Shown piece by piece: positions 25,877-34,322 of a stretch of DNA of 64,000 bases. The notes below the pieces were generated by a model, which ran no database searches, was not told where the DNA came from, and worked only from the letters and a program-made list of their open reading frames with translations. The translations under genes and the position numbers were made by a program. Origin of the DNA: Kitasatospora azatica KCTC 9699. Lineage in GTDB: Bacteria > Actinomycetota > Actinomycetes > Streptomycetales > Streptomycetaceae. Every line of letters starts with the position of its first letter. Position 1 is the first letter of the stretch. Location of the stretch: positions 1,240,001 to 1,304,000 of the forward strand of contig NZ_JQMO01000003.1 in assembly GCF_000744785.1 (NCBI RefSeq), read 5' to 3'.

Positions 25877-27202
25877 TCAGCCGGCCGCCTGGCCGAGTAG
25901 GTCGGCCCACATCACGGGGAAGTCCGGCAGGGTCTTGGCGGTGGTGGCCACGTTCTCCACCTGGACGCCGGGGACCGCCAGGCCGAGGACGGCGGCGGCG
26001 GTGGCCAGCCGGTGGTCCTCGTAGGTGTGGAAGACGCCGCCGTGCAGCGCGCGCGGACGGATCCGCAGACCGTCCTCGGTCTCGCTGACCTCGCCGCCCA
26101 GCTCGTTGATCTCCTTGGCCAGCGCGGCCAGCCGGTCGGTCTCGTGCAGGCGCAGGTGGGCGATCCCGTAGAGGTGGGACTCGGAGTCGGCCAGCGCGGC
26201 CAGCGCGGCGATCACCGGGGTGAGCTCGCCGACGTCGTGCAGGTCGGCCTCGATGCCGTGGATCGCGCCGCCGCCGGTGAACTCCAGGCCCTCGTCGGTG
26301 AACTGGCAGGAGCCGCCCATCCGGGTGTAGATCTCGCGCAGCTGGTCGCCGGCCTGGGTGGTGTGCTTCGGCCAGTCCCGGACCGTCACCCGGCCGCCGG
26401 TGACCAGCGCGGCGGCGAAGAACGGCGCCGCGTTGGACAGGTCCGGCTCGATCACCAGGTCGCGGCCGAGCAGCGCGCCCGGGGTCACCCGCCAGACGTC
26501 CTTCTCGCCGCCGTCCTCGGGCGCGTCGACCTGGACGCCGGCCTGGCGCAGCATGTCGACGGTCATCCGGATGTGCGGCAGCGAGGGGACCGGACCGCCG
26601 ATGTTGCGGACCTCGACGCCCTGGTTGTAGCGGGCGCCGGAGAGCAGCAGGGCGCTGACGAACTGCGAGGAGGAGGAGGCGTCCAGCTCCACCACGCCGC
26701 CGTCCAGCGCGCCGGTGCCGTGCACGGTGAGCGGGAAGCCGCCGCGGCCGCCGTCCTCGATCCGGGCGCCGAGCGCGCGCAGCGAGTCGATCACGCCGTG
26801 CTGCGGGCGCTCGTAGCTGCGCGGGTCGCCGTCGAAGTGCACCGGCCCGTCGGCCAGCACCGCGAGCGGCGGCAGGAAGCGCATCACCGTGCCGGCGTTG
26901 CCGACGTCGATCCGGGCCGGACCGCTGAGCCGACCGGTCGGGATGATCCGCCAGGCCTCGCCGCCCCCGGTACCGCCGGAGGAGTTGTTGACCCGCTCCT
27001 CGATGCCGACGCCGAGCGCCCGCAGGCCGTCCGCCATCAGCTGGGAGTCGCGGCTGCGCAGCGGTCGACGCACCCAGCTGGGCTCGCCGGCCAGCGCCGC
27101 GAGGATCAGCGCGCGGTTGGTGACGGACTTGGAACCAGGGATGGTGACAGTCGCGTCGACAGCGGCGGTCGCGACGGGGGCGGGCCACAGGGTCTCGGTC
27201 AT
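25877..27202 (-). CDS. aroA: 3-phosphoshikimate 1-carboxyvinyltransferase (EPSP synthase)
   Basis: 441 residues. Characteristic segments: TIPGSKSVTNRALILAAL (phosphoenolpyruvate/shikimate-3-phosphate binding, about 20-37), DVGNAGTVMRFLPPLA (about 98), RLHETDRLAAL and DHRLATAAAVLGL near the C-terminus. It transfers enolpyruvyl to shikimate 3-phosphate, the sixth step of chorismate synthesis. It is followed at 15 nt by rsgA. Confidence 0.96.
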   Translation of the reverse strand: MTETLWPAPVATAAVDATVTIPGSKSVTNRALILAALAGEPSWVRRPLRSRDSQLMADGLRALGVGIEERVNNSSGGTGGGEAWRIIPTGRLSGPARIDVGNAGTVMRFLPPLAVLADGPVHFDGDPRSYERPQHGVIDSLRALGARIEDGGRGGFPLTVHGTGALDGGVVELDASSSSQFVSALLLSGARYNQGVEVRNIGGPVPSLPHIRMTVDMLRQAGVQVDAPEDGGEKDVWRVTPGALLGRDLVIEPDLSNAAPFFAAALVTGGRVTVRDWPKHTTQAGDQLREIYTRMGGSCQFTDEGLEFTGGGAIHGIEADLHDVGELTPVIAALAALADSESHLYGIAHLRLHETDRLAALAKEINELGGEVSETEDGLRIRPRALHGGVFHTYEDHRLATAAAVLGLAVPGVQVENVATTAKTLPDFPVMWADLLGQAAG

Positions 27203-27263
27203 GCGGCCAGTTTAGGTGGGCCCGCCACGGATGCGGCCCACCCGCCCACGGGGTGGGACCGGC

Positions 27264-27974
27264 TCAGTATCCGAGGAGCTGGCTGCCGCCGGTGAGCAGA
27301 CAGACCAGCGCGACGACCACGAACAGCGCCACCCAGAGCAGCGCGCCCACCCCGGTGAGCCGGGCCAGCTGGTCGGCGTCCGAGTCGCGGGCCCCGCCGT
27401 ACCGGCGCTTGCGCTGCAGTTCGAGGACCGGGCGGACCCCGGCCAGCAGCAGGAACCAGACGCCCAGGTAGGCGAAGCCGGCCTGCAGCCGGGCGCTGCC
27501 GTACCAGGAGACCGCGAAGCAGGCGGCGCCGGTGACCAGCACCGAGAGCAGCCCGAAGGCGTTGCGGATCTTGATCAGCATCGCGACCAGCAGCGCGATC
27601 GAGATCCACAGCAGCGCCGTGATGTGCCCGGTGGCGAGCAGCGCGGCGCCGCCCAGGCCGAGCAGCGGCGGCGCGGTGTAGCCGGCGGCCGCGGTGAGGA
27701 TCATGCCCAGTCCGTGCGGGCGCCCGGCCGAGACGGTCAGGCCCGAGGTGTCCGAGTGCAACCGGATCCCGGCCAGCCGGCGCCCGGTGAGCAGCGCGAT
27801 CAGCCCGTGCCCGCCCTCGTGCGCGATGGTCACCACGTTGCGGCTCAGCCGCCACACCGGGTGCGGGAGTATCGCCAGCAGGGCGGCGCCGGCGCAGGCC
27901 AGCACCAGCCAGCGCGGCGGGTCGGGCTGGGTGCCCAGCACCCGCTGCCAGACGTCGCTGATGCTGTGGTTCAT
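27264..27974 (-). CDS. M50-like membrane metallopeptidase (M50B/DUF-type)
   Basis: 236 residues with about six hydrophobic segments and a membrane-embedded HEGGH motif (VVTIAHEGGHGLIALLTGRR, about 51-55), which fits intramembrane zinc peptidases of the M50B-like group. The family is conserved in actinobacteria; no substrate is known. A second metal-binding Asp motif is not obvious. ATG at 27974 has only a moderate GGGAC upstream. It lies upstream of aroA on the same strand and divergent from the SRAP gene. Confidence 0.78.
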   Translation of the reverse strand: MNHSISDVWQRVLGTQPDPPRWLVLACAGAALLAILPHPVWRLSRNVVTIAHEGGHGLIALLTGRRLAGIRLHSDTSGLTVSAGRPHGLGMILTAAAGYTAPPLLGLGGAALLATGHITALLWISIALLVAMLIKIRNAFGLLSVLVTGAACFAVSWYGSARLQAGFAYLGVWFLLLAGVRPVLELQRKRRYGGARDSDADQLARLTGVGALLWVALFVVVALVCLLTGGSQLLGY

Positions 27975-28083
27975 GGTCGGTCCCAAAGGTGCGGGGCGGC
28001 GGCGGAGAGGGCAGCCTCCCATGCCAGGACGGCCGCGCGGTAGCCCGCGGTTGCACATGGCCGGTCGGCCATAGGCTGGCCTC

Positions 28084-28839
28084 ATGTGTGGTCGATTCGC
28101 GGCGAGCACCAAGCCGGAGGACATCGTCGAGCTCTTCGACGTGCAGCAGTGGGACCCGGCCGAGACGCTCGCCCCCAGCTGGAACGTGGCCCCGACCGAT
28201 CCGGTCCTGGCGGTGCTGGAACGGGTGCCCAAGGGGGAGCAGGAGCCGGTCCGGCAGCTGCGCAAGCTCCGCTGGGGCCTGGTGCCGGCCTGGTCGAAGT
28301 CGCCGGAGACGGCGGTGAAGATGATCAACGCGCGGGCCGACACCGTGCATGAGAAGCCCGCCTACCGGCAGGCCTTCGCCTCCCGCCGCTGCCTGCTCCC
28401 GGTGGACGGCTACTACGAGTGGCAGACCATCCAGCCGGAGAGCGGCAAGGGCAAGCCCCGCAAGGTTCCCTACTTCGTGCACCGGGTGGACGGCGCGCCG
28501 CTGGCGCTGGCCGGGCTCTACGAGTTCTGGCGGGACCGCTCGGCCCCGGCGGAGGCTTCCGGCGGCTGGCTGGTGACCTGCACCATCGTCACCACCGAGG
28601 CCGAGGAGCTGCTGGCCCCGATCCATGAGCGGATGCCGCTCTTCCTGCAGCCCGACACCTTCGCCGACTGGCTGGACCCGGCGCTGGACAACGCCGAGGA
28701 GGCCCGCTCGCTGCTGGTCGCGCCGCACCCCGGGCTGCTGACCGCGACCCCGGTCGGCGCCGCCGTCGGCAACATCCGCAACAACCACCCCGGACTGACC
28801 GATCCGGTCACGCCCGAGGCCGAGGGAGCGCTGTTCTGA
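28084..28839 (+). CDS. SRAP-domain abasic-site response protein (YedK/HMCES family)
   Basis: 251 residues starting MCGRFAAS: Cys2, which crosslinks to abasic sites after Met removal, is present. Also present are the WNVAPTDP Asn, the FASRRCLLPVDGYYEW Glu and the catalytic His in APIHERMPLFL. The family shields abasic sites in single-stranded DNA by a thiazolidine DNA-protein crosslink. No Shine-Dalgarno precedes the ATG; TAGGCT ends 6 nt upstream, so the message may be leaderless. The next gene starts inside its stop codon (TGATG). Confidence 0.92.
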   Translation: MCGRFAASTKPEDIVELFDVQQWDPAETLAPSWNVAPTDPVLAVLERVPKGEQEPVRQLRKLRWGLVPAWSKSPETAVKMINARADTVHEKPAYRQAFASRRCLLPVDGYYEWQTIQPESGKGKPRKVPYFVHRVDGAPLALAGLYEFWRDRSAPAEASGGWLVTCTIVTTEAEELLAPIHERMPLFLQPDTFADWLDPALDNAEEARSLLVAPHPGLLTATPVGAAVGNIRNNHPGLTDPVTPEAEGALF

Positions 28840-29507
28840 TGCGCGAACTGCGCGAACTGCGCGAACTGGTGGACACCCCGGCGGGCCAGGCGGCCGTCAG
28901 CTGGCACCGGGCGACCGGCCGGGCCCGGCTGCTGCTCGCCCTCGGGCACGGCGCCGGCGGCGGGATCGAGGCACCGGACCTGGTGGCGCTGGCCGCCGCG
29001 CTGCCGGCGCACGGGGTGAGCGTGGCGCTGGTCGAGCAGCCCTGGCGGGTGGCCGGCAAGAAGCTGGCGCCCGCGCCGAAGACCCTGGACCTCGGGTGGC
29101 TGCCGGTGGCCGAGAAGCTGGCCGCGGAGGGTCTGCCGCTGGTGGTCGGCGGGCGCAGCGCCGGGGCCCGGGTGGCCTGCCGGACCGGTGCGGCCACCGG
29201 CGCGGTGGGGGTGCTGGCGCTGGCCTTCCCGCTGCACCCGCCGGGCAAGCCGGAGAAGTCCCGGGCCGAGGAGCTGCTCGGCAGCGGACTGCCGACCCTG
29301 GTGCTGCAGGGCGAGAAGGACACCTTCGGCACTCCGGCGGAGTTCCCCGAGCTGCCCGCCGGCCACCGGATCGTTCCGGTGCCGGGCGCGGGCCACGGTT
29401 TCAAGGTGCCGAAGTCCGCCGTGCTCGGCCAGGCCGCGGTGCTGGAACTGATCACCGACTCGGTGACGGAGTGGCTGGCGGGGCTCGCCGGGCGCGCGTC
29501 GCGCTGA
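28839..29507 (+). CDS. alpha/beta-hydrolase-fold protein
   Basis: 222 residues. Features: GHGAGGGIEAPDL (oxyanion-type loop, about 37), nucleophile elbow GGRSAGARVA (Ser about 109), VLQGEKDTFGTP (Asp strand) and VPGAGHGFKVP (His). This belongs to the KANL3/Tex30-like alpha/beta hydrolases; the substrate is unknown. The first three triplets are repeated (RELRELREL from a 9-bp tandem repeat). Start overlaps the SRAP stop (TGATG), implying translational coupling with the DNA-repair gene. Confidence 0.8.
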   Translation: MRELRELRELVDTPAGQAAVSWHRATGRARLLLALGHGAGGGIEAPDLVALAAALPAHGVSVALVEQPWRVAGKKLAPAPKTLDLGWLPVAEKLAAEGLPLVVGGRSAGARVACRTGAATGAVGVLALAFPLHPPGKPEKSRAEELLGSGLPTLVLQGEKDTFGTPAEFPELPAGHRIVPVPGAGHGFKVPKSAVLGQAAVLELITDSVTEWLAGLAGRASR

Positions 29508-29538
29508 CTGGCGGGCCGGTCGATTCTGTGATCGGCGG

Positions 29539-29564
29539 GGAATGCCGGGGCGACGGGCCGGGTT
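29539..29564 (+). promoter_or_regulatory. SigR-type autoregulatory promoter
   Basis: GGAAT (29539-29543), 18 nt, GTT (29562-29564) matches the sigma-R consensus GGAAT-N18-GTT. It lies 41 nt before the ATG at 29606 and should give the thiol-stress-inducible transcript. Confidence 0.8.
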
Positions 29565-29605
29565 AACCCTTCCGTCAGCAGTGCCCCAGGCGAAAGGCAG
29601 CGCAC

Positions 29606-30559
29606 ATGGGTTCGATCGCGTGCCCCGAGCGACCCGAGGAGCGGAGCGCCGAGAGCGCCTTCCTCCCGTGGTCGGAGTGGCTTGTCGCGGGCGAGAAGCC
29701 CGTGAGCCCGATATCCTCGCTTCCGGGCGGGCTCGCGGTGAGCCATGCCCGCATCAGCGAGGAGGTGGGTCCGGTCGTCGCGACCGAGGACGAGCCGAAC
29801 GTGGGCCTGGGCGGGCAGGACGCCGATCCTGGGACCGAACCGTCGGGCGAGGCGCCGCTGACCGGTGACGCCACCCTGACCGGTGAGGGGCCGCTGACCG
29901 GCGAAGAGCTGGCCGAGGCGATCGGCGAGGACACCTTCCGGGTGTCCTCGGACGAGAGCGAGGAGGCCCGGCGGGCGCGCTTCGAGCGCGATGCCCTGGG
30001 TTACCTGGACCCGATGTACTCGGCCGCGCTGCGGATGACCCGCAACCCGGCCGATGCCGAGGACCTGCTGCAGGAGGCCTTCGCCAAGGCGTACGCCTCC
30101 TTCCACCAGTTCCGCGAGGGGACCAACCTCAAGGCCTGGCTCTACCGCATTCTGACCAACACCTTCATCAACTCGTACCGCAAGAAGCAGCGGGAGCCCC
30201 AGCGGACCGCCGCCGAGGAGATCGAGGACTGGCAGCTGGCCCGGGCCGAGTCGCACATGTCGACCGGTCTGCGCTCGGCCGAGACCCAGGCACTCGACCA
30301 CCTGCCGGACAGTGATGTGAAGGACGCCCTGCAGGCGATCCCCGAGGAGTTCCGCATCGCGGTCTACCTCGCGGACGTCGAGGGCTTTGCATACAAGGAG
30401 ATCGCCGACATCATGGGGACCCCCATCGGTACGGTGATGTCCCGGCTGCACCGAGGCCGCCGCCAGTTGCGCGGCATGCTGGAGGACTACGCCCGCGAAC
30501 GCGGACTGGTCCCGGCCGGCAGCGGGGCTGGGCGCGAGGCGAAAGGCACGGGCTCATGA
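29606..30559 (+). CDS. sigR: ECF sigma factor SigR (long isoform; short isoform starts 29765)
   Basis: 317 residues from ATG 29606 (AAGG upstream) or 264 from GTG 29765 ([18 protein letters not shown] immediately upstream), the N-terminus that matches the known sigma-R. Region 2 ([40 protein letters not shown]) and region 4 ([38 protein letters not shown]) are intact. Sigma-R runs the disulfide-stress regulon. In Streptomyces the upstream SigR-dependent promoter produces a longer, unstable sigma-R', and this gene layout supports the same here. The short-form N-terminus carries an extra LTG-repeat linker. Stop overlaps rsrA (ATGA). Confidence 0.95.
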   Translation: MGSIACPERPEERSAESAFLPWSEWLVAGEKPVSPISSLPGGLAVSHARISEEVGPVVATEDEPNVGLGGQDADPGTEPSGEAPLTGDATLTGEGPLTGEELAEAIGEDTFRVSSDESEEARRARFERDALGYLDPMYSAALRMTRNPADAEDLLQEAFAKAYASFHQFREGTNLKAWLYRILTNTFINSYRKKQREPQRTAAEEIEDWQLARAESHMSTGLRSAETQALDHLPDSDVKDALQAIPEEFRIAVYLADVEGFAYKEIADIMGTPIGTVMSRLHRGRRQLRGMLEDYARERGLVPAGSGAGREAKGTGS

Positions 30560-30912
30560 GCTGCGGAGGTCCGCACGCCACGGACTGCGGCGAGGTACTT
30601 GACCACCTCTACGAGTTCCTTGACAACGAAATGGCCGAGGGCGACTGCGCCAAGCTGCGGCAGCACTTCGAGGAGTGCTCGCCCTGCCTGGAGAAGTACG
30701 GTCTCGAGCAGGCCATCAAGGCACTGATCAAGCGCTCCTGCGGATGTGACGACACTCCGACGGATCTGCGGAGCAAGGTGCTGGCCCGGATCGACAGCAT
30801 CCGGGCGGGTCAGCGCAGCGGTGAGCCGGTGGTGCAGGTGGACGCGTCCGCCGCGGTGCACAGCGAGGCCGGACTGCTGACGGCCGGGCCGGTGGCGACG
30901 CCGGCGGAGTGA
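30556..30912 (+). CDS. rsrA: redox-sensing zinc anti-sigma factor RsrA
   Basis: 118 residues. The ZAS motif is present with the ligands and redox cysteines in the positions known from Streptomyces RsrA: C3, H7, C11, H37, C41, C44, plus C62/C64. In the reduced zinc form it binds SigR; thiol oxidation (C11 with C41 or C44) releases the sigma factor. Its ATG overlaps the sigR stop, coupling the two proteins. A strong terminator with a T-tract follows. Confidence 0.95.
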   Translation: MSCGGPHATDCGEVLDHLYEFLDNEMAEGDCAKLRQHFEECSPCLEKYGLEQAIKALIKRSCGCDDTPTDLRSKVLARIDSIRAGQRSGEPVVQVDASAAVHSEAGLLTAGPVATPAE

Positions 30913-30922
30913 GGCAGACCCT

Positions 30923-30966
30923 GCGGGGGGCTTGGGAGTTCGCTCCCAAGCCCCCCGCTGTTTTTT
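30923..30966 (+). terminator. rho-independent terminator of sigR-rsrA
   Basis: 16-bp perfect stem (30923-30938 with 30943-30958), TTCG loop, then six Ts at 30961-30966. It is one of the few hairpins in the window with a real T-tract. Confidence 0.93.
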
Positions 30967-31031
30967 GCTCTGCTGGTTTCCGCCCTGCCCCCGTGTGACG
31001 CACCGTCAGTTCGCCGAACTCACTCGATCGG

Positions 31032-32624
31032 GTGAGTGTGGTGGGTGCTCGGCCGGGTATGGCGCGATGGCGGCTCCCTGGACGGGAGTTGAGCCCTATC
31101 CTCCTCAGACGAGCCCGGCGAGGTGGGGAGGCTGAGATCGCTGTCGATCGCGGGAGCCGTGCGCTCCCTGAGCGAACTTCGGCTGAACGGACACCGGCGC
31201 GGCTGACCGCGACGGCCGTCGGCTATGTCGTGCTGGTGCTGGCCGCCGCCTGCTGCTGCCTGCTGCCGATCCGGTTCAGCTGGGACGGGCCGGTCGACTG
31301 GCCCAAGGTCGGGCTGCTGGCCTTCCTGCACACCTGCTGGGAGTCGGTCGCCCAGGGCCTGCCCACCCCCTGCCTGCGCGCCGCCCGTCGGGCAACAGCG
31401 CTGGTCACCGGCCGCCGCCCGGAGCCCGGCGAGGAGCGCGGACCGATCCGGCCCAGTGCCAACACCTTCCTGCCGGTGCTCTTCGCCGGGGTGCTGATGC
31501 TGCCACCGGCGGCGGCCGCGCTGGTCGCCCTGCTGGCCGCGCTGGCCGGCTCCAGCCCGGACGGGCCCCGGTTGCTGCGTCGGGGGTGGAACGCCGCCCA
31601 GTTCGCGCTGGCGGCCTGGACGGCGGCGGTGCTCTTCCACCTGCTGGACGGCCCGCGCCTGCTGCTCGGCGCCCGCTATCCCGCCGCACTGGTCCCCGCG
31701 CTCGCCGCCATGCTGGCGTTCTGCCTGGTCAACGGCGTGCTGGTGGCCGGGATCCGGGTGCTCGCCGAGCACAGCCCGCCGGCCGAACTGCGGCGCGGCG
31801 CGCGCAGCGTGCTGGGCCTGCCGGCCCTGGTGCACGGGCTCGGCGGACTCATGATGGCGGTGCTCTGGCAGGGCCCGTACGGCGCCTTCGCGGCGGTGCT
31901 CGCCCTGCTGCCGCTCTCCATCTCCGCCTGGGTCTTCGCCCAGGGCCACCGCGAGCGGGCCGCGCACCGGGCCACCGTGGAGGCCCTGGTCCAGGCGGTG
32001 GAGATCAAGGACTCCTACACCCGGGGACACAGCGAACGGGTCGGCCGCGCCTCGGTGCTGATCGCGGGGCAGCTCGGCATGGCCGGCGAGCGGCTGCGCA
32101 CCCTGCACTTCGCCGGCACCCTGCACGATGTCGGCAAGCTCGGGGTGGCGACCGAACTGCTGCGCAGAAACGGTCCCCTCACCGAGGCCGAGCGCCGGGC
32201 CGTCGAGGTGCACCCCGAGTACGGGCACGAGCTGGTGCGCGGCATCGAGTTCCTCGGCGAGGCGCATGCCGGGATCCTGCACCACCACGAGCGGATGGAC
32301 GGCCGCGGCTACCCGCAGGGTCTGGCGGGGGAGCGGATCCCGGAGTTCGCCCGGATCATCGCGGTGGCCGACGCCTTCGACTCGATGACCTCCACCCGCT
32401 CCTACCGGCGCGGCCGCCCGGTCCCGGAGGCGGTGGCCGAGCTGCGCCGCTGCGCGGGCAGCCAGTTCGACCCGGTGATGGTGGACGCGCTGGTCACGGC
32501 GGTGGAACGGCACGGCTGGCAGCCCGTGCTGCCGCCCGCCGAGCACCAGGACCAGGCGGTGCCGGACATTCCGCTCGGGGTTCCCGAACCGCCGCCCCGG
32601 ATCCCCGCCGGCGGCGCCAGATGA
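31032..32624 (+). CDS. membrane HD-GYP domain phosphohydrolase
   Basis: Up to 530 residues. About six hydrophobic segments lie between residues 60 and 300 (for example GYVVLVLAAACCCLLPI), followed by a cytoplasmic HD-GYP domain: HSERVGR (about 333), HDVGKLG (about 364), HPEYGHELV, HHHERMDGRGYP (about 416) and ADAFDSMTS. HD-GYP proteins usually hydrolyse cyclic di-nucleotides such as c-di-GMP; the motif residues are present. The start is uncertain: GTG 31032 lacks a clear ribosome site and ATG 31059 is an alternative. The stop overlaps the next gene (ATGA). Confidence 0.82.
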   Translation: MSVVGARPGMARWRLPGRELSPILLRRARRGGEAEIAVDRGSRALPERTSAERTPARLTATAVGYVVLVLAAACCCLLPIRFSWDGPVDWPKVGLLAFLHTCWESVAQGLPTPCLRAARRATALVTGRRPEPGEERGPIRPSANTFLPVLFAGVLMLPPAAAALVALLAALAGSSPDGPRLLRRGWNAAQFALAAWTAAVLFHLLDGPRLLLGARYPAALVPALAAMLAFCLVNGVLVAGIRVLAEHSPPAELRRGARSVLGLPALVHGLGGLMMAVLWQGPYGAFAAVLALLPLSISAWVFAQGHRERAAHRATVEALVQAVEIKDSYTRGHSERVGRASVLIAGQLGMAGERLRTLHFAGTLHDVGKLGVATELLRRNGPLTEAERRAVEVHPEYGHELVRGIEFLGEAHAGILHHHERMDGRGYPQGLAGERIPEFARIIAVADAFDSMTSTRSYRRGRPVPEAVAELRRCAGSQFDPVMVDALVTAVERHGWQPVLPPAEHQDQAVPDIPLGVPEPPPRIPAGGAR

Positions 32625-34117
32625 GGCGGCTGCCGGTCGCCGACCGGGGCGACGGGGTGAGCGGCGCCTCGCTGCTGCGGGCAGCGGCGCTGCTGCTGCT
32701 CACGGCAGCGCTGGTGGCGTTCGCGGCCCATGGGCTGACGGAGCCTCAGGTGGCGCTCAGCTTCGCGGCGTTGATCACGGTGGGGGAGGCGGTGCGGATC
32801 CGTCGGCCGGGCGGGCGGGAGCAGGCTCCGCTCGGTGCGGCGGCGGGGCTGGCCTACGCGCTGCTCGGCCCGTTGCGCGGGCTGCCCACCGGGCACGGGG
32901 TGCTCCAGGTGGTCGCGGTGGCCGGGATCGGGCTGGCGGCCGGTGGGCTGTTGCGGGCCGGCGCGCTGACGGTGCTGCGCCGGTGGTTCGCGGAGCCGGT
33001 GGCCGCCGTGCCCCGGCCGCGGCGCACACCGGTCGGCGGCCACCCGCACGCGCGTCCGCGCCACTCGCCGGTGAGTCCGGTCGGCCGGACCCGGCGGGTG
33101 CAGGCGCGCCGCCACGGCCACCCGCATGCGCGTCCGCGCCGGCGGCGGCAGGTCTGGTGGGCGGGGGTGCGTCCGTTCGGCTGGGACGGGGCGGCCCGCC
33201 GGCTGCTGGTGGTCGGCTTCGCCGCCACCCTCTTCCAGCCCCTCTACAACAGCGGCGCGCTGGACCGGGTCCCGTTGGCCGGCCCGGCCTACGGGGTCTT
33301 CCTGGTGCTGGTCGCGGCGCTGGCCGGGCTCTGCGACGCGGTGCTCGCGGCCTGCCAGCACCGGGGCGGCGGCCGGTTCGGCTCGGCGCTGGAGGAGGAG
33401 CTGCGGGCGCTGCCCGGGATCGGTTCGGCGATCGCCGCCACCGGGATGCTGGTCAGCCTGGCGGCCGGCGAGGTCGGGCTGTGGGCGCTGCCGGTCTTCT
33501 GTCTGCCGCTGCTGCTGGCCCAGGCCTCGTTCCGCCGGGCGGCGGCCGTTCGGGCCACCTACGGGCAGACCATCGCCACCCTGGCCCGGGCCACCGAGGT
33601 GGCCGGCTACACCGCCGCCGGCCACGCGCGCCGGGTCGCGGACACCGCGTGCGCGCTCGGGCGTGAGCTGGGTCTGGGCACCCATGAGCTCGTCCTGCTG
33701 GAGTACGCCGCGCTGATGCACGACATCGGCCAGCTCTCCCTGGTCGAACCGGTTGCCGCAGGTGCCACCGCGGACCTGCCGGAGTGCGAGCAACAGCGGA
33801 TCGCCCGGCTCGGCAGCGAGGTGATCCGGCGGACCGGGGTGCCTGGCCCGGTGGCCGAGCAGGTGGCCCGGTCGGCCGACCCGCTGCTCGGTCCGGACGG
33901 CCGGCCGGACCGCACGCTGCCGCTGGCGGCCCGGATCATCCGGGTGGCCAACGCGCACGAGGACCTGACCTGCGCGGCTGACGGCGGCCCGGCGGCACTG
34001 GCCGCACTGCGGGCGCAGAGCGGGCGGATCTACGACCCGGTGGTGGTGGCCGCGCTGGAGCGGGTGCGGGCCGCGGGCACCGGGCCGTGCATGGTCGCCC
34101 GGGCCGACGCGGGGTGA
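32621..34117 (+). CDS. second membrane HD-domain protein
   Basis: 498 residues. Hydrophobic N-terminal helices (LLRAAALLLLTAALVAFAA and others), then a basic His/Arg/Pro-rich loop (about 128-185), more helices, and a C-terminal HD domain (HARRVADTACALGRELGLG, MHDIGQLS at about 366-372). It has no GYP segment, so it is a more divergent relative of the preceding protein and may be regulatory or act on another phosphorylated substrate. ATG overlaps the HD-GYP stop, so the two are made together and could form a membrane complex (inference). Confidence 0.78.
   Translation: MRRLPVADRGDGVSGASLLRAAALLLLTAALVAFAAHGLTEPQVALSFAALITVGEAVRIRRPGGREQAPLGAAAGLAYALLGPLRGLPTGHGVLQVVAVAGIGLAAGGLLRAGALTVLRRWFAEPVAAVPRPRRTPVGGHPHARPRHSPVSPVGRTRRVQARRHGHPHARPRRRRQVWWAGVRPFGWDGAARRLLVVGFAATLFQPLYNSGALDRVPLAGPAYGVFLVLVAALAGLCDAVLAACQHRGGGRFGSALEEELRALPGIGSAIAATGMLVSLAAGEVGLWALPVFCLPLLLAQASFRRAAAVRATYGQTIATLARATEVAGYTAAGHARRVADTACALGRELGLGTHELVLLEYAALMHDIGQLSLVEPVAAGATADLPECEQQRIARLGSEVIRRTGVPGPVAEQVARSADPLLGPDGRPDRTLPLAARIIRVANAHEDLTCAADGGPAALAALRAQSGRIYDPVVVAALERVRAAGTGPCMVARADAG
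33038..33140 (+). repeat. direct repeat encoding GHPHARPR
   Basis: 25-bp copies at 33038-33062 and 33116-33140, 78 bp apart, differing at one base, in frame within the basic loop of the second HD protein. Confidence 0.8.
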
Positions 34118-34120
34118 GCG

Positions 34121-34136
34121 GGGCAGCCTGCTGCCC
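34121..34136 (+). terminator. short hairpin after the HD gene pair
   Basis: GGGCAG-CCTG-CTGCCC directly after the stop codon at 34117. It is short, so only a possible terminator. The rest of the gap to 34322 likely carries the promoter of the TPR gene. Confidence 0.4.
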
Positions 34137-34322
34137 ACCGTGCGTAAAGGGGGCTGCGCGGGGAGCGCACCCTGCCGCCGCCGTGGTTGGATGCGGTCAT
34201 AGCGTGGAACACCCGAACCGGGGCTCCGGGCTCCCGGCTCCGACATCGGGGTGGCGGGCCGGCCAGGCGGACCGGCTCCCAGCAGGATTCAGCGGAACCG
34301 AGCGGACAGGCGGCAGGGCAAC

